A stretch of DNA of 64,000 nt, from positions 18,754 to 82,753 of the forward strand of contig NZ_FNCT01000023.1 in assembly GCF_900100495.1 (NCBI RefSeq). Direction: 5' to 3'. This document shows positions 1-7,975 of the stretch, piece by piece. A program made the translations under genes and the position numbers. Position 1 is the stretch's first letter, and each line of letters opens with the position of its first letter. The notes under the pieces are model-generated. The model saw only the letters and a list, made by a program, of their open reading frames with translations, was not told where the DNA came from and made no database searches. This DNA comes from Pseudomonas benzenivorans (GTDB taxonomy: Bacteria > Pseudomonadota > Gammaproteobacteria > Pseudomonadales > Pseudomonadaceae).

Positions 1-324
1 TACCTGCCCACCCCCTCCCTGCCGCCGGCCTGGCTGATGAAAGGCTTCGCCGACTACTGCAAGGACCTGGCCGCCCTGAAGCAGCTGCCCACCCCCGCCG
101 CATCCCTCGACTGGACACGGCTGGAGGCGCAAGGCTGGCAACTGCTGGCCCAGGTACGCAACCTGGAACTGTTGCGCGCCCTGTTCCGCCGGCCACTGGA
201 GCTGTGGCTACTGCTCGACCGCGCGCTGTACCTGGAGGAACAGGGCTTTGCCGTGCGCCTGGGCAGTTTCTGCCCCTATCAGCTCAGCCCGCGCAACCTG
301 CTGCTGCTCGCCGAACGCGCCTGA
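1..324 (+). CDS. C-terminal part of an unidentified chromosomal protein (possibly a SAM-dependent methyltransferase)
   Basis: The reading frame is open from the first base of the window and ends at TGA 322-324, so only the last 107 residues are present. The fragment is rich in Leu and Arg and ends with a segment around LSPRNLLLLAERA. That ending resembles the last strand of class I SAM-dependent methyltransferases, but no SAM-binding motif lies inside the window. Very high GC and strong third-position G/C mark it as core chromosome outside the island. It reads toward the tRNA-Thr gene. The methyltransferase suggestion is weak, and 'conserved protein' is the safe name. Confidence 0.6.
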   Translation, partial: YLPTPSLPPAWLMKGFADYCKDLAALKQLPTPAASLDWTRLEAQGWQLLAQVRNLELLRALFRRPLELWLLLDRALYLEEQGFAVRLGSFCPYQLSPRNLLLLAERA

Positions 325-607
325 GTTGCCCACACAATCTGTGGATAACTGTGTTGATAGATTCTGGGCAAACGGCCACCACGCCCCTCCGACCCGCCCT
401 CGCGACGCTTGGCTACTTTTTAGCCAGCCTGCAAAAACCAATAAAAACAGCCATTTACAAAAGAATGCGACGTAGCGCACAAAATCCGCATTCGTCTACG
501 CGAAAGCCCTGCAGCCTGTGCATAAGGATTTCGCCAGCTGCCACGCCGAGCCCCTTACAGACGGCTTTACTCAAGCAAACGAATGGATATAATGGCGGCC
601 CTTCCGT

Positions 608-684
<77 letters not shown>

Positions 685-691
685 ACAAATC

Positions 692-722
692 AAAGGCTTA
701 CGTGAAAGCGTAGGCCTTTTTT
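692..722 (+). terminator. Rho-independent terminator after tRNA-Thr
   Basis: Ten-base arms at 693-702 and 709-718 pair with one G-U. The loop is TGAAAG and a run of T follows. It lies inside the island, so it was supplied by the element. The chromosomal terminator of this tRNA now sits at 51977-52008. Confidence 0.8.
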
Positions 723-740
723 GTGTCTGAAATTTGGTCT

Positions 741-759
741 GGGGTAGGATTGGGGTAGG
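741..759. repeat. Left integrase arm-type repeats (GGGGTAGG x2)
   Basis: GGGGTAGG occurs at 741-748 and 752-759, an 11-bp period. Two identical pairs lie just inside the right end at 51725-51774, beside the integrase start. Short repeats one helical turn apart near both att sites fit arm-binding sites of a P4-type integrase. Their role is inferred from position and spacing. Confidence 0.65.
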
Positions 760-956
760 GATTTGCCATCGGACACCGTCCCGGTTAGAAAAAGTCCGCG
801 CCACCCTAGAAGCCGCTCGTCGGGATAAATCGACAAATCGCGAATCCCGCCCTCGCCCAGGTACGACCTTGCTCGCATAAAAAATCACAGCGTCGTTATC
901 TTGAAAGGCGCTCACGAAGAGACCTCATCAAGGCCTATGACTGGCTAATCGGGGCA

Positions 957-1006
957 GCTTCCTCATAATCCTTTGGTCCACGGTTCGAGTCCGTGTGGGC
1001 CCACCA
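957..1006 (+). pseudogene. 3' fragment of a CAU-anticodon tRNA (Met or Ile2), probable old attachment site
   Basis: The bases from about 957 read as the anticodon loop (CTCATAA), the 3' anticodon strand, a T arm (CACGG / TTCGAGT / CCGTG), an acceptor 3' strand TGGGCCC and ACCA. The 5' half is missing: the upstream bases do not supply a D arm or a GGGCCCA acceptor. A tRNA 3' end ending in CCA, followed by a hairpin and a repeat pair, looks like the att core of a different integrative element now buried in the island. I did not spot a second copy in the window. Confidence 0.75.
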
Positions 1007-1022
1007 TATAAATCAATGAGTT

Positions 1023-1048
1023 AAGCCCATCCGCAAGATGGGCTTTTT
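1023..1048 (+). terminator. Terminator hairpin after the tRNA fragment
   Basis: AAGCCCATC at 1023-1031 and GATGGGCTT at 1037-1045 form a perfect 9-bp stem with a CGCAA loop, followed by TTT. It sits where a tRNA terminator would sit behind the CAU tRNA 3' fragment. Confidence 0.75.
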
Positions 1049-1060
1049 CATTTCCCGCCT

Positions 1061-1082
1061 TTTAGTCCCCGATTTAGTCCCC
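1061..1082. repeat. TTTAGTCCCC repeat pair, likely arm sites of a second integrase
   Basis: TTTAGTCCCC occurs at 1061-1070 and 1073-1082, a 12-bp period. The layout of tRNA 3' end, hairpin and short direct repeats copies that of the tRNA-Thr end but with a different repeat sequence. This implies a different integrase, which is absent from the window. Confidence 0.5.
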
Positions 1083-1198
1083 ACTTCGTATTTCTCCCAG
1101 CTCCCTCGTGCGGCCGATCCGCCACCAGCGGCACCGCTAGTCGAACCGATCAGCATCTTATAGATTGCAGGGCATAGCAGAGCCACGAAGGGAATCTC

Positions 1199-4183
1199 AT
1201 GTCTGGCGCTTTTGATGTTCAGAGCAACGTAGGATCACTTTGGCATCGCTGGGATCCGCACATCCATACGCCCGGCACGGCACTGAATGACCAGTATTCC
1301 GGGCCTGATCCGTGGGAAACATTCCTTAGCGCCATTGAATCGTCAAACCCACCGATTCGTGCATTGGGCATCACCGACTACTTCGGTATCGAGCGCTATG
1401 AGCAGGTCGTTGATCTTAAGAACCAAGGGCGACTTCCGGGCATAGGTCTGATCTTCCCTAACGTCGAGCTGCGACTCGGCATCGAGACGGCCAAGGCGTC
1501 CGCGGTCAATATCCACTTGCTGTTCTCACCGCAGGATCATGATCACGTTGAGCGCATTAAGCGCTTCCTGCTCGAGTTCGAGTTTTCCTACCTGGGAGAA
1601 CCCTATCGGTGCCATTGCGACGATCTCATCCGCCTAGGCCGCGCTCACAAGCCAGAGCTGACAGAGGACGATGCTGCAAGATCTGTAGGGGCCAACCAGT
1701 TCAAGGTCAATTTCGAACAGCTCAAGCAGAGCTGGTCGAAGAACGAATGGGTTAAGAGGAACGCCCTTATCGCTGTCGCTGGCGGCGAAAAAGACGGCTC
1801 TTCCGGTCTACGCGATGCGACAGGCTCATTTGCCGCGCAACGCAAGAACATCGAAGGCCTGGCACACATCGTTTTCAGCTCCAACCCAAAACAGATCCGG
1901 TTTTGGCTGGGCGAAGAGTCAGCCTCGATTGAGGAACTTGAAGCTCAGTACAACGGCTGCAAGCCGTGCTTGCACGGGTCTGATGCGCACACTGCAGACA
2001 AGGTGGGCCAACCCGATGGTGATCGCCGTTGTTGGATCAAGGGTGATCTGACTTTCGATTCACTTCGCCAGACCTGCATCGAACCTGCTGAGCGAGTCTA
2101 TATCGGTACTGAGCCGCCTCGTGGCGCCTTGGACAGCCATGTGATTGAGTCAGTATCTGTCTCAAACGCGCCCTGGATCGTGAACGGCGACGTCGCATTG
2201 AATGCTGGCCTTGTTGCCGTCATAGGTGCTCGCGGATCTGGCAAGACTGCGTTGGCCGATTTGATTGCAGCCGGCGGCCTAGCGCTTTCCCCCCATTTGA
2301 ACGATCGATCCTTTATCCAGCGGGCAAAGCAGCACTTAGGCGACAGTGAAGCTGAACTGCTCTGGGCATCTGGTGAAACGACCAAGAATCAACTTGCCCA
2401 TTGCGACATGGATGAGTATTTGGCTACCCCTTATGTTCAGTACCTGTCGCAACAGTTTGTCGATCAACTCTGCTCCGCTGAGGGCCTCGACGACTCTCTG
2501 GTCGCGGAAATTGAGCGTGTAATCTTCAATGCGCACCCCCTAACTGAGCGCCAGGGTGCTGACTCGTTTCCGGAGCTTCTGGAGATCCGCCTCGAAACCT
2601 CACGCCAGATGCGTGAGCGCCAACAGCAGGCACTGGCCAGGGTGTCCGCCGAGCTTACCGAAGAGCGCATTAGGAAGGACGGGCTCAAGGCCCTAGAGAA
2701 GGAACGTGACGAGAAGAAGCGGGCTATTGATAAGGACAAAACCGACCGCGAAGCGTTAATTCCCAAGGGCGATGAAGAGCGCGCCCGACGCCATGAGCAA
2801 GTATCCCTTGCCGTTGATGCCAAACGACAGCAAGTGGACCGCGCGATGCGAAAACATCAAGCTCTGCTCCATTTGCAGAACGATGTTCGTGATTTCCGCA
2901 CCCGACAAGCGCCTCAGATCCTCGCTGACCTTAAGAGTGATCGCGAGCACGCCGGCTTAAGCGCGGCCGACTGGGATGCTTTTAAACTCGTCTATGTTGG
3001 CCCAGTCGACTCGCTGCTGAACGACCACATTTCGCGCGCCAGTCGTTTGATTACTGAGCTTCAAGGGCCAGCGAGAACTGATCCAGCGGTTCAGGAGAAT
3101 CCTGACCCAACAATTACACTTATTCCCGCCGATGCGACTCTTGCAGATCAGTCGCTGTCCTTGCTGGAGCGAGAGCTTGCTCGCATTCGTGCCCTCGTTG
3201 GCGTCGATGCCCAGAATGCTAAACGATATGCAGCCCTGTCGGACAAAATCACCAAAGCCGAGGCCGCACTCAACAAAGTTCTTCAGTCGATTGAGCGTGC
3301 CCAAGGCGCCGATGAACGCATACGCACCCTGGTTGATGCGCGCCGCAGCGCATACGCAGCCATTTTCGAGGCCATCGTCGAGGAAGAGAAAGAGCTAGTT
3401 GATCTCTATTCCCCAATCAGGGCTCGGATTGATGAAGCGGCCGGCTCCCTCTCAAAGCTGTCCTTCTCGGTTCGCCGGGTGGTTGATGTAGCCGGATGGG
3501 CAGCTGCAGGTGAGCGCCTCCTGGACTTACGAACCAATGGCCCCTTCAAAGGGCGCGGCGAGCTGTTGCGTTCCGCTCGCGCAGCTCTGTTGCCGGCCTG
3601 GGTATCTGGTGACGCTGAGCAAGCAGCATCGGCTTTACTCGATTTCGTTAAGTCAAATGAGTCAGCCCTCAAGACTCATATTCCCGAAGGCGCCGACTTC
3701 CGCGCATGGGCTCGTGACATCTCCGACTGGCTTTACAGCACTGACCACATCACCGTCGGGTATGGGCTGAAATATGACGGCGTCGATATTGAGCAGTTGT
3801 CGCCCGGCACTCGAGGCATCGTGCTGCTCCTGCTGTATTTAGCGATTGATGCCGAGGATGACCGGCCGCTGATCATCGATCAGCCTGAGGAAAACCTGGA
3901 CCCTCAATCGATCTTCCAGGAGCTTGTGCATCGGTTCCGAGACGCCAAGAAGCGACGCCAGATCATCATCGTGACGCACAACGCTAACTTGGTCGTGAAC
4001 ACTGACGCGGATCAGGTGATCGTCGCTCAGTGCGGGTCGCATAGACCCGGCCAGTTACCGCTCATTACTTACGTGAGCGGTAGCCTCGAAAACCCACTCA
4101 TTAGGCAGCACGTCTGCGAAATCCTAGAAGGCGGTGAGCGTGCATTCAAAGAGCGCGCCAAGCGTTTGCGGATTTCAATCTGA
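1199..4183 (+). CDS. TrlF-type PHP-domain / AAA (SMC-like) ATPase
   Basis: The protein has 994 aa. The N-terminus carries a PHP phosphoesterase-like metal motif, DPHIHT (His21, His23). A Walker A GARGSGKT lies near residues 343-350, a charged coiled-coil stretch near 475-570, an ABC-type signature LSPGTRG near 866 and a Walker B IIDQPEENLD near 892. This order (PHP, split ABC ATPase head, coiled coil) matches the TrlF family of large ATPases, which is common in bacterial islands. A DNA- or RNA-directed defence role is likely by context but not proven. It is the first gene inside the island and lies 66 bp before the RES gene on the same strand, so the two are probably co-transcribed. Confidence 0.75.
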   Translation: MSGAFDVQSNVGSLWHRWDPHIHTPGTALNDQYSGPDPWETFLSAIESSNPPIRALGITDYFGIERYEQVVDLKNQGRLPGIGLIFPNVELRLGIETAKASAVNIHLLFSPQDHDHVERIKRFLLEFEFSYLGEPYRCHCDDLIRLGRAHKPELTEDDAARSVGANQFKVNFEQLKQSWSKNEWVKRNALIAVAGGEKDGSSGLRDATGSFAAQRKNIEGLAHIVFSSNPKQIRFWLGEESASIEELEAQYNGCKPCLHGSDAHTADKVGQPDGDRRCWIKGDLTFDSLRQTCIEPAERVYIGTEPPRGALDSHVIESVSVSNAPWIVNGDVALNAGLVAVIGARGSGKTALADLIAAGGLALSPHLNDRSFIQRAKQHLGDSEAELLWASGETTKNQLAHCDMDEYLATPYVQYLSQQFVDQLCSAEGLDDSLVAEIERVIFNAHPLTERQGADSFPELLEIRLETSRQMRERQQQALARVSAELTEERIRKDGLKALEKERDEKKRAIDKDKTDREALIPKGDEERARRHEQVSLAVDAKRQQVDRAMRKHQALLHLQNDVRDFRTRQAPQILADLKSDREHAGLSAADWDAFKLVYVGPVDSLLNDHISRASRLITELQGPARTDPAVQENPDPTITLIPADATLADQSLSLLERELARIRALVGVDAQNAKRYAALSDKITKAEAALNKVLQSIERAQGADERIRTLVDARRSAYAAIFEAIVEEEKELVDLYSPIRARIDEAAGSLSKLSFSVRRVVDVAGWAAAGERLLDLRTNGPFKGRGELLRSARAALLPAWVSGDAEQAASALLDFVKSNESALKTHIPEGADFRAWARDISDWLYSTDHITVGYGLKYDGVDIEQLSPGTRGIVLLLLYLAIDAEDDRPLIIDQPEENLDPQSIFQELVHRFRDAKKRRQIIIVTHNANLVVNTDADQVIVAQCGSHRPGQLPLITYVSGSLENPLIRQHVCEILEGGERAFKERAKRLRISI

Positions 4184-4249
4184 ACCCGAACTAAGTATTG
4201 AACGATATGGCGGCAGTACAGCCGGTCGCCCAGTAGGGAGAACCAATTG

Positions 4250-5608
4250 ATGCCAGGGGAAAAACTGATCTGCTCAGCGTGCGTTTCGGACGATTTCCTA
4301 AAGCTAATAATCGATCGAGACCAAGTAAGGGATCAAGCATGCGACTACTGCAGTAGCGTGCGCCCAACTATCTCCATGACATCCTTGGCCGAGATGTGCG
4401 CCGAAGTAATTGAGAACTTCTACGAGGTCTCAAGTCTCACCGATGCTGTGATCCACTTTGGAAGGCCTGCCGAAGGAGATGACCTGCCTGATCTCCTAGA
4501 TTCACTTCTCGGCCTACCTAGTGACGCCCTAGACGACCTTGTCGAGACTCTTGGTGACCTATGGTTCGACTACAGCAGCCACGAACACAAATACGGCGAA
4601 GACCCCTCGTTCATTGAGAGATCCAGCCTTGAGCGGAGCTTAAGCCATGCATGGCAACTAATGGAGGAAAGCCTTCGTTATGAGGCCCGGTATCTCAACC
4701 CAACAGCAGCCAATCTTCTAGAGGATGTTTTCGGGGCAATTTTGGATGACAGGACGAATCAGGGCCACAGTGTAGTCGTGGAGCTGGGCACAGGAAGCGA
4801 ATACGACACACTGTACCGCGCTCGTGTCTTCCAGACCCTCGACTCCATGGAAAAGGCGTTTGAGCACCCCCAACGTAACTTCGGTCCTCCCCCCCCCGGG
4901 CTAGGTTCAGCGGGACGAATGAACGCCAAGGGAGTGCCAGTGTTCTACGGAGCAACGAAGCCTGACATCGCCATTTCAGAGGTCCGGCCACCAGCTGGCA
5001 GCCACGTGGTTGTTGCCCAGTTTAAGGTCATCCGACCTCTCAAGGTACTGGACCTTCGGCAGCTTGGGACGCTTCGCCTTAAACCCGAGTCAAGCTTGTT
5101 CGACCCGGAAACCGTGGGAAAGGCCACTAGAATAGATTTTCTTCGAGTTCTAACCCGCAACATCGTTAAGCCGGTAGTACCCGAACTAGAAGATCATCGA
5201 TATGTGGTGACCCAGGCAATTGCAGATTTTTTGGCCACGCATCCAAGGCTAAACCTCGATGGGATCATTTTTCCTTCCGCTCAGCATCCTGATGAAACTG
5301 ATCGCCCCGGAAGCAACGTGATCCTTTTCAACAAAGCATCAGGGGTTCTCTATTCGGGCGAGCGCTATGGCAAAAGAACTCACATCTATTTGTTCGAGTA
5401 CGATGAGGACACCCCTGAAGGTAGGCTTGAGCCATCTATGGCCACGAAAGAGCCACCACCGGAAAGTGGTCAGGGCATTTGGCATTGGAGTGCTCCTGAG
5501 CGATATCAACCGGCCCTGGAGCTTGATTTAGATGCAATCTCGATCTTTGAGATCAAAGGTGTGAAATACGATTCCAGCGCCTATCTAGTCAACCACTCTG
5601 CCGGCTAA
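4250..5608 (+). CDS. RES-domain protein with N-terminal zinc ribbon/HEPN-like region (possible NAD-degrading toxin)
   Basis: The protein has 452 aa. The start is ATG 4250, nine bases after GGGAG, in preference to TTG 4247. The N-terminus has two CxxC pairs (CSAC, CDYC), a small zinc ribbon, then an acidic helical region like the N-terminal domain of larger RES proteins. The RES core follows from about residue 185: DTLYRARVF, then PPPGLGSAGRMN, FYGAT and ISEVRP, giving the conserved Arg and Glu of the fold. Some RES toxins degrade NAD+ and are neutralised by Xre/MbcA/ParS antitoxins. Such an antitoxin-like domain is encoded next door at 5919-6860. The coupling to the upstream ATPase suggests an abortive-infection module, which is inference. 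Confidence 0.75.
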   Translation: MPGEKLICSACVSDDFLKLIIDRDQVRDQACDYCSSVRPTISMTSLAEMCAEVIENFYEVSSLTDAVIHFGRPAEGDDLPDLLDSLLGLPSDALDDLVETLGDLWFDYSSHEHKYGEDPSFIERSSLERSLSHAWQLMEESLRYEARYLNPTAANLLEDVFGAILDDRTNQGHSVVVELGTGSEYDTLYRARVFQTLDSMEKAFEHPQRNFGPPPPGLGSAGRMNAKGVPVFYGATKPDIAISEVRPPAGSHVVVAQFKVIRPLKVLDLRQLGTLRLKPESSLFDPETVGKATRIDFLRVLTRNIVKPVVPELEDHRYVVTQAIADFLATHPRLNLDGIIFPSAQHPDETDRPGSNVILFNKASGVLYSGERYGKRTHIYLFEYDEDTPEGRLEPSMATKEPPPESGQGIWHWSAPERYQPALELDLDAISIFEIKGVKYDSSAYLVNHSAG

Positions 5609-5760
5609 TGCGCTCTTCATAATTGCGCCGAAGGACTGTTACTGCTGCGCGGTAGAGCTTGCAAAAAGTCGAGGTTCAGACCCGGTTTAGGGACGGGATA
5701 GCCCTTGTAGATTTTGAAGCGAGCTTTACCCTTGGGTGACCAATCAGCTGAGGGTTTTGT

Positions 5761-5940
5761 ATGAATAAGCGAACCGCGTCTCAAATCACCTGCATGCTAG
5801 GCCTGGCTGTCGTGGCGCAGGTTTGGCTGATGCCTCACGTGCCTTACCAGGTAGCCCAGGAGGTACTGCTGCAAGGTGTTATGGCCTGTACCGTCGCCGG
5901 CGGTTTCCTGATCTGGCGTTACCCGCCTTCGTTGGACTGA
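5761..5940 (+). CDS. Small two-helix membrane protein, function unknown
   Basis: A 59-aa frame starts at ATG 5761, seven bases after GAGGG. Two hydrophobic stretches (about residues 9-24 and 38-53) are separated by a short polar turn with Pro and His, so it should be a small inner-membrane hairpin. It ends at TGA 5938-5940 and overlaps the convergent NYN gene by 22 bp. It follows the RES gene by 152 bp on the same strand. I do not recognise the family. A membrane partner of the neighbouring toxin-like genes is possible but unsupported. Confidence 0.55.
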   Translation: MNKRTASQITCMLGLAVVAQVWLMPHVPYQVAQEVLLQGVMACTVAGGFLIWRYPPSLD

Positions 5941-6860
5941 CTAGCAATCCAGCCATGGATGTAGGCCAACACTCGATGCGCGCCACCCTCGGTCTCTACG
6001 AGATCAATCGGACACTCGCCGCCCAGGTATTCATTGGGCTGGTTCATCCATTGGAACGCCTTTGAGCGACTTCCCCGAATGGGGATGGCCAGTTCGAGGA
6101 TCTGCTGCAGCAACTCGGGATGGGCGTACCAGGACTCAGGTTTGACGGTTGCCTTCCGCCCAGGAATGACACGCGGCAGCTGGCTAGCAGCGAGCTCTTC
6201 GTTGGTAATGTGTGAGCGGGTCCAGTGAGCCAGCTCCACCAAGTCGGAATTTGCTGTCCGGGTGTGATCGGTCGTAGGAACGACCAGACCGATCAGGACC
6301 TTGGTATGCGCTCGAATCATTTCCAGCGCCGGCGCAATGTCCGTGTCGTTCGTGACAATAACCGCGTGATCGATTTGCCCGGTGATTGCGTCGTGGTAAG
6401 CCTGAAGGGCCAGGCTCACATCGCTTTGCTTTTCTTCGACCTTCCAGGCCTGTATCTCCTGGCACTCGCGAGGTGGCCGGTCAGGGTCATCAGCGTCGAC
6501 GATCTTCACCTTCATCTTATTGACGGCGTAATAGCCTTCAATCAACTCAATCCGGCCGTCATGCAGCTTGCGCAGCGCGGTATGGTAGCGAGCCTGGGAT
6601 GAAACGGAGTCAATTGCTCGAGCAACGGACTCGATGATTTTCGCGGTGAAGAATTTGATCGCAGGAGAGGGAAGCAGGGCTGATTGCCTGATATTGCCAT
6701 CGCCATCCGTGACCAGTGCTGATGGTAGGATGTGTTTCTCGAACAATGGCAGCAGGTCGAGCCACTTGTAGGGCGTTCGCCTCAAGCAACCGTAGTAGAA
6801 GTTGTAGCCGTCGATATAGATGCGAGTGCGCAGAGGCTCTAGCTCAGGCGATCCCTGCAT
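5919..6860 (-). CDS. NYN/PIN-like nuclease fused to an MbcA/ParS/Xre toxin-binding domain
   Basis: The protein has 313 aa. The start is ATG 6860, behind GGAG; a longer frame to 6989 runs through a hairpin and lacks a ribosome site. Residues 12-210 form a NYN (LabA/DUF88-type) nuclease domain with acidic residues in place: Asp17 in YIDGYN, Asp147 in SDVSLAL, and Asp172/Asp174 in TNDTD. Residues about 265-307 match the C-terminal toxin-binding domain of MbcA/ParS antitoxins (WMNQPNEYLGG, CPIDLVETEGGAHRV). NYN proteins cut RNA, and MbcA/ParS domains normally bind RES toxins. A RES protein is encoded 310 bp away, convergently. The fusion is unusual. It may link toxin control to RNA cleavage. Confidence 0.75.
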   Translation of the reverse strand: MQGSPELEPLRTRIYIDGYNFYYGCLRRTPYKWLDLLPLFEKHILPSALVTDGDGNIRQSALLPSPAIKFFTAKIIESVARAIDSVSSQARYHTALRKLHDGRIELIEGYYAVNKMKVKIVDADDPDRPPRECQEIQAWKVEEKQSDVSLALQAYHDAITGQIDHAVIVTNDTDIAPALEMIRAHTKVLIGLVVPTTDHTRTANSDLVELAHWTRSHITNEELAASQLPRVIPGRKATVKPESWYAHPELLQQILELAIPIRGSRSKAFQWMNQPNEYLGGECPIDLVETEGGAHRVLAYIHGWIASQSNEGG

Positions 6861-6881
6861 TTCCTTACTCCAGAAACGAAA

Positions 6882-6906
6882 AAACCGGCTTTCGCCGGCT
6901 TTTTCC
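6882..6906 (-). terminator. Hairpin between the 7022-7222 gene and the NYN gene
   Basis: On the minus strand GCCGGC-GAAA-GCCGGT is flanked by A and T runs and ends in TTTTTT. It lies just upstream of the NYN ribosome site. It may terminate or attenuate read-through from the LexA-box promoter into the NYN gene. Confidence 0.55.
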
Positions 6907-7021
6907 CCCTCCAACCAGATGGTCGAGCCACACCGGTCGTGAGGGTTAGTTGTTGAGCGCAGTATTGCGCAACAGCAGTCGTGATGCAAGGTGATTTGGC
7001 GTTACCTGGGATGAAGAGGCG

Positions 7022-7222
7022 TTAACTGGGTAAATCTGCCTGTCGCTTCTGTTCCCTGCGAATCTCCTCGGCGAAAGCCTCATCGAGGAGGCTCGGCCGC
7101 TTCCTCCAGGGCTGCCTTTCTGGCTCTGGCTGAGCCGCGTACGTCACGACCTCTCCCCCGTAAACCGTCTCAAATAGCTGTTTCTGACGCTCTAGCTCAG
7201 CGCGCAGCTCGTCTTTCGTCAT
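7022..7222 (-). CDS. Small charged protein of unknown function, behind a LexA box
   Basis: A 66-aa protein starts at ATG 7222 with AGGAG eight bases upstream. It is highly charged, with a likely helical N-terminus (KDELRAELERQKQLF) and a basic/acidic C-terminal helix. There are no Cys motifs or membrane segments. Its ATG lies 60 bp from a LexA box at 7282-7297, the usual distance for SOS control. It precedes the NYN-MbcA gene on the same strand, separated by a hairpin. No family is recognised. Its size and regulation suit an accessory or antitoxin-type protein, but that is a guess. Confidence 0.55.
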   Translation of the reverse strand: MTKDELRAELERQKQLFETVYGGEVVTYAAQPEPERQPWRKRPSLLDEAFAEEIRREQKRQADLPS

Positions 7223-7281
7223 GCGTGCTCCTGATGATTCGGATGATCTGACATTGCCACAGGCTGCTGGCGGGTTAATAT

Positions 7282-7297
7282 CTGTATATGTATACAG
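7282..7297. promoter_or_regulatory. LexA (SOS) box
   Basis: CTGTATATGTATACAG is a near-perfect copy of the LexA operator (CTG-N10-CAG with alternating AT). Minus-strand TATACA and GATATT elements overlap or follow it, so the 7022-7222 gene is the most likely target. A 25-codon frame also starts 14 bp away on the plus strand (7311). Confidence 0.8.
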
Positions 7298-7310
7298 CCA
7301 TTGAAGCCGT

Positions 7311-7388
7311 ATGACCCTGATCCTTGGCCGCCCTCGCCCCTCAAAAACCCTCGTCCGCCTGGTCGAGGCCCGCGTCAGACAGGTTTAA
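7311..7388 (+). CDS. Possible 25-residue peptide beside the LexA box
   Basis: ATG 7311 to TAA 7386-7388 encodes a short Arg- and Leu-rich peptide (MTLILGRPRPSKTLVRLVEA...). The start is only 14 bp from the LexA box, which leaves little room for a ribosome site (a weak GAAG is present). It overlaps the end of the xre gene by 14 bp. It could be an SOS peptide or the 5' remnant of a lost gene. Low confidence. Confidence 0.25.
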   Translation: MTLILGRPRPSKTLVRLVEARVRQV

Positions 7389-7833
7389 GCCAGTAACGCT
7401 CAACTGTCCTTACCGTCACGCTTAGCTGTCGGGCGATCTCCGCTTTGGATAGGCCTTCCGCCTGCAAACGACGAGTCTCATTGCACGTCGCATCAGCTTT
7501 CAGACCACGAATTCCCCTAGCGGCATCTTCTGGGGAGACAGGTTCGAAGCGCCCCGCCTCTAAAAGCGCCCGAATCTGCTTGCTGTTCACGGCAAGACGT
7601 CCTTCCACCTCTTCACCAGCTGAGCGCGCTTCAACCACCAAAAGCAACTGGCTTGGTGAAACACCAAGCACTTCACACAGAGCTACAAGTGTGTCGATTC
7701 TCACCGCAGCTAGGCCCTTCTCAATCTGACGAAGGTGGGTAGCGTTGATAACTTCACCACAGGCATCGTGCGTGAGACCTGCCCGCAGCCTTATGTCCCG
7801 AACCACCTCACCCAAAACCTTTTCGTAGCTCAT
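7375..7833 (-). CDS. Xre-family regulator with a second C-terminal helix-turn-helix
   Basis: The protein has 152 aa. Residues about 5-62 form a Cro/cI-type HTH (VRDIRLRAGLTHDACGEV ... LRQIEKGLAAVRIDTLVALCEVLGVSPSQLL). A linker follows, and the last 40 residues form another HTH of resolvase/Hin type (RRLQAEGLSKAEIARQLSVTVRTVERYW). Two DNA-binding units in one small protein would let it bridge separate sites. It is transcribed away from the gene cluster starting at 7976, so it probably controls that divergent promoter. The palindrome array at 9999-10212 is a candidate target of one of the two HTHs. Confidence 0.75.
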   Translation of the reverse strand: MSYEKVLGEVVRDIRLRAGLTHDACGEVINATHLRQIEKGLAAVRIDTLVALCEVLGVSPSQLLLVVEARSAGEEVEGRLAVNSKQIRALLEAGRFEPVSPEDAARGIRGLKADATCNETRRLQAEGLSKAEIARQLSVTVRTVERYWLKPV

Positions 7834-7975
7834 CTATCGCGCTCGGAAAAGGGATTATCAAGCCACCTTTGACGCGACACATCCTGATGGCATAGCATTA
7901 CCTTGTTTCGCTACCACCAACCTGGTATCACTGTCAATAAAGGCCAATCAGATTTTCAATTCACTGGAGATGGAA

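Noticed and set aside
340..348. DnaA box (TGTGGATAA) near tRNA-Thr
   Set aside because: A single box without an AT-rich unwinding region or further boxes. Isolated copies are common in Pseudomonas, so it is not an origin.
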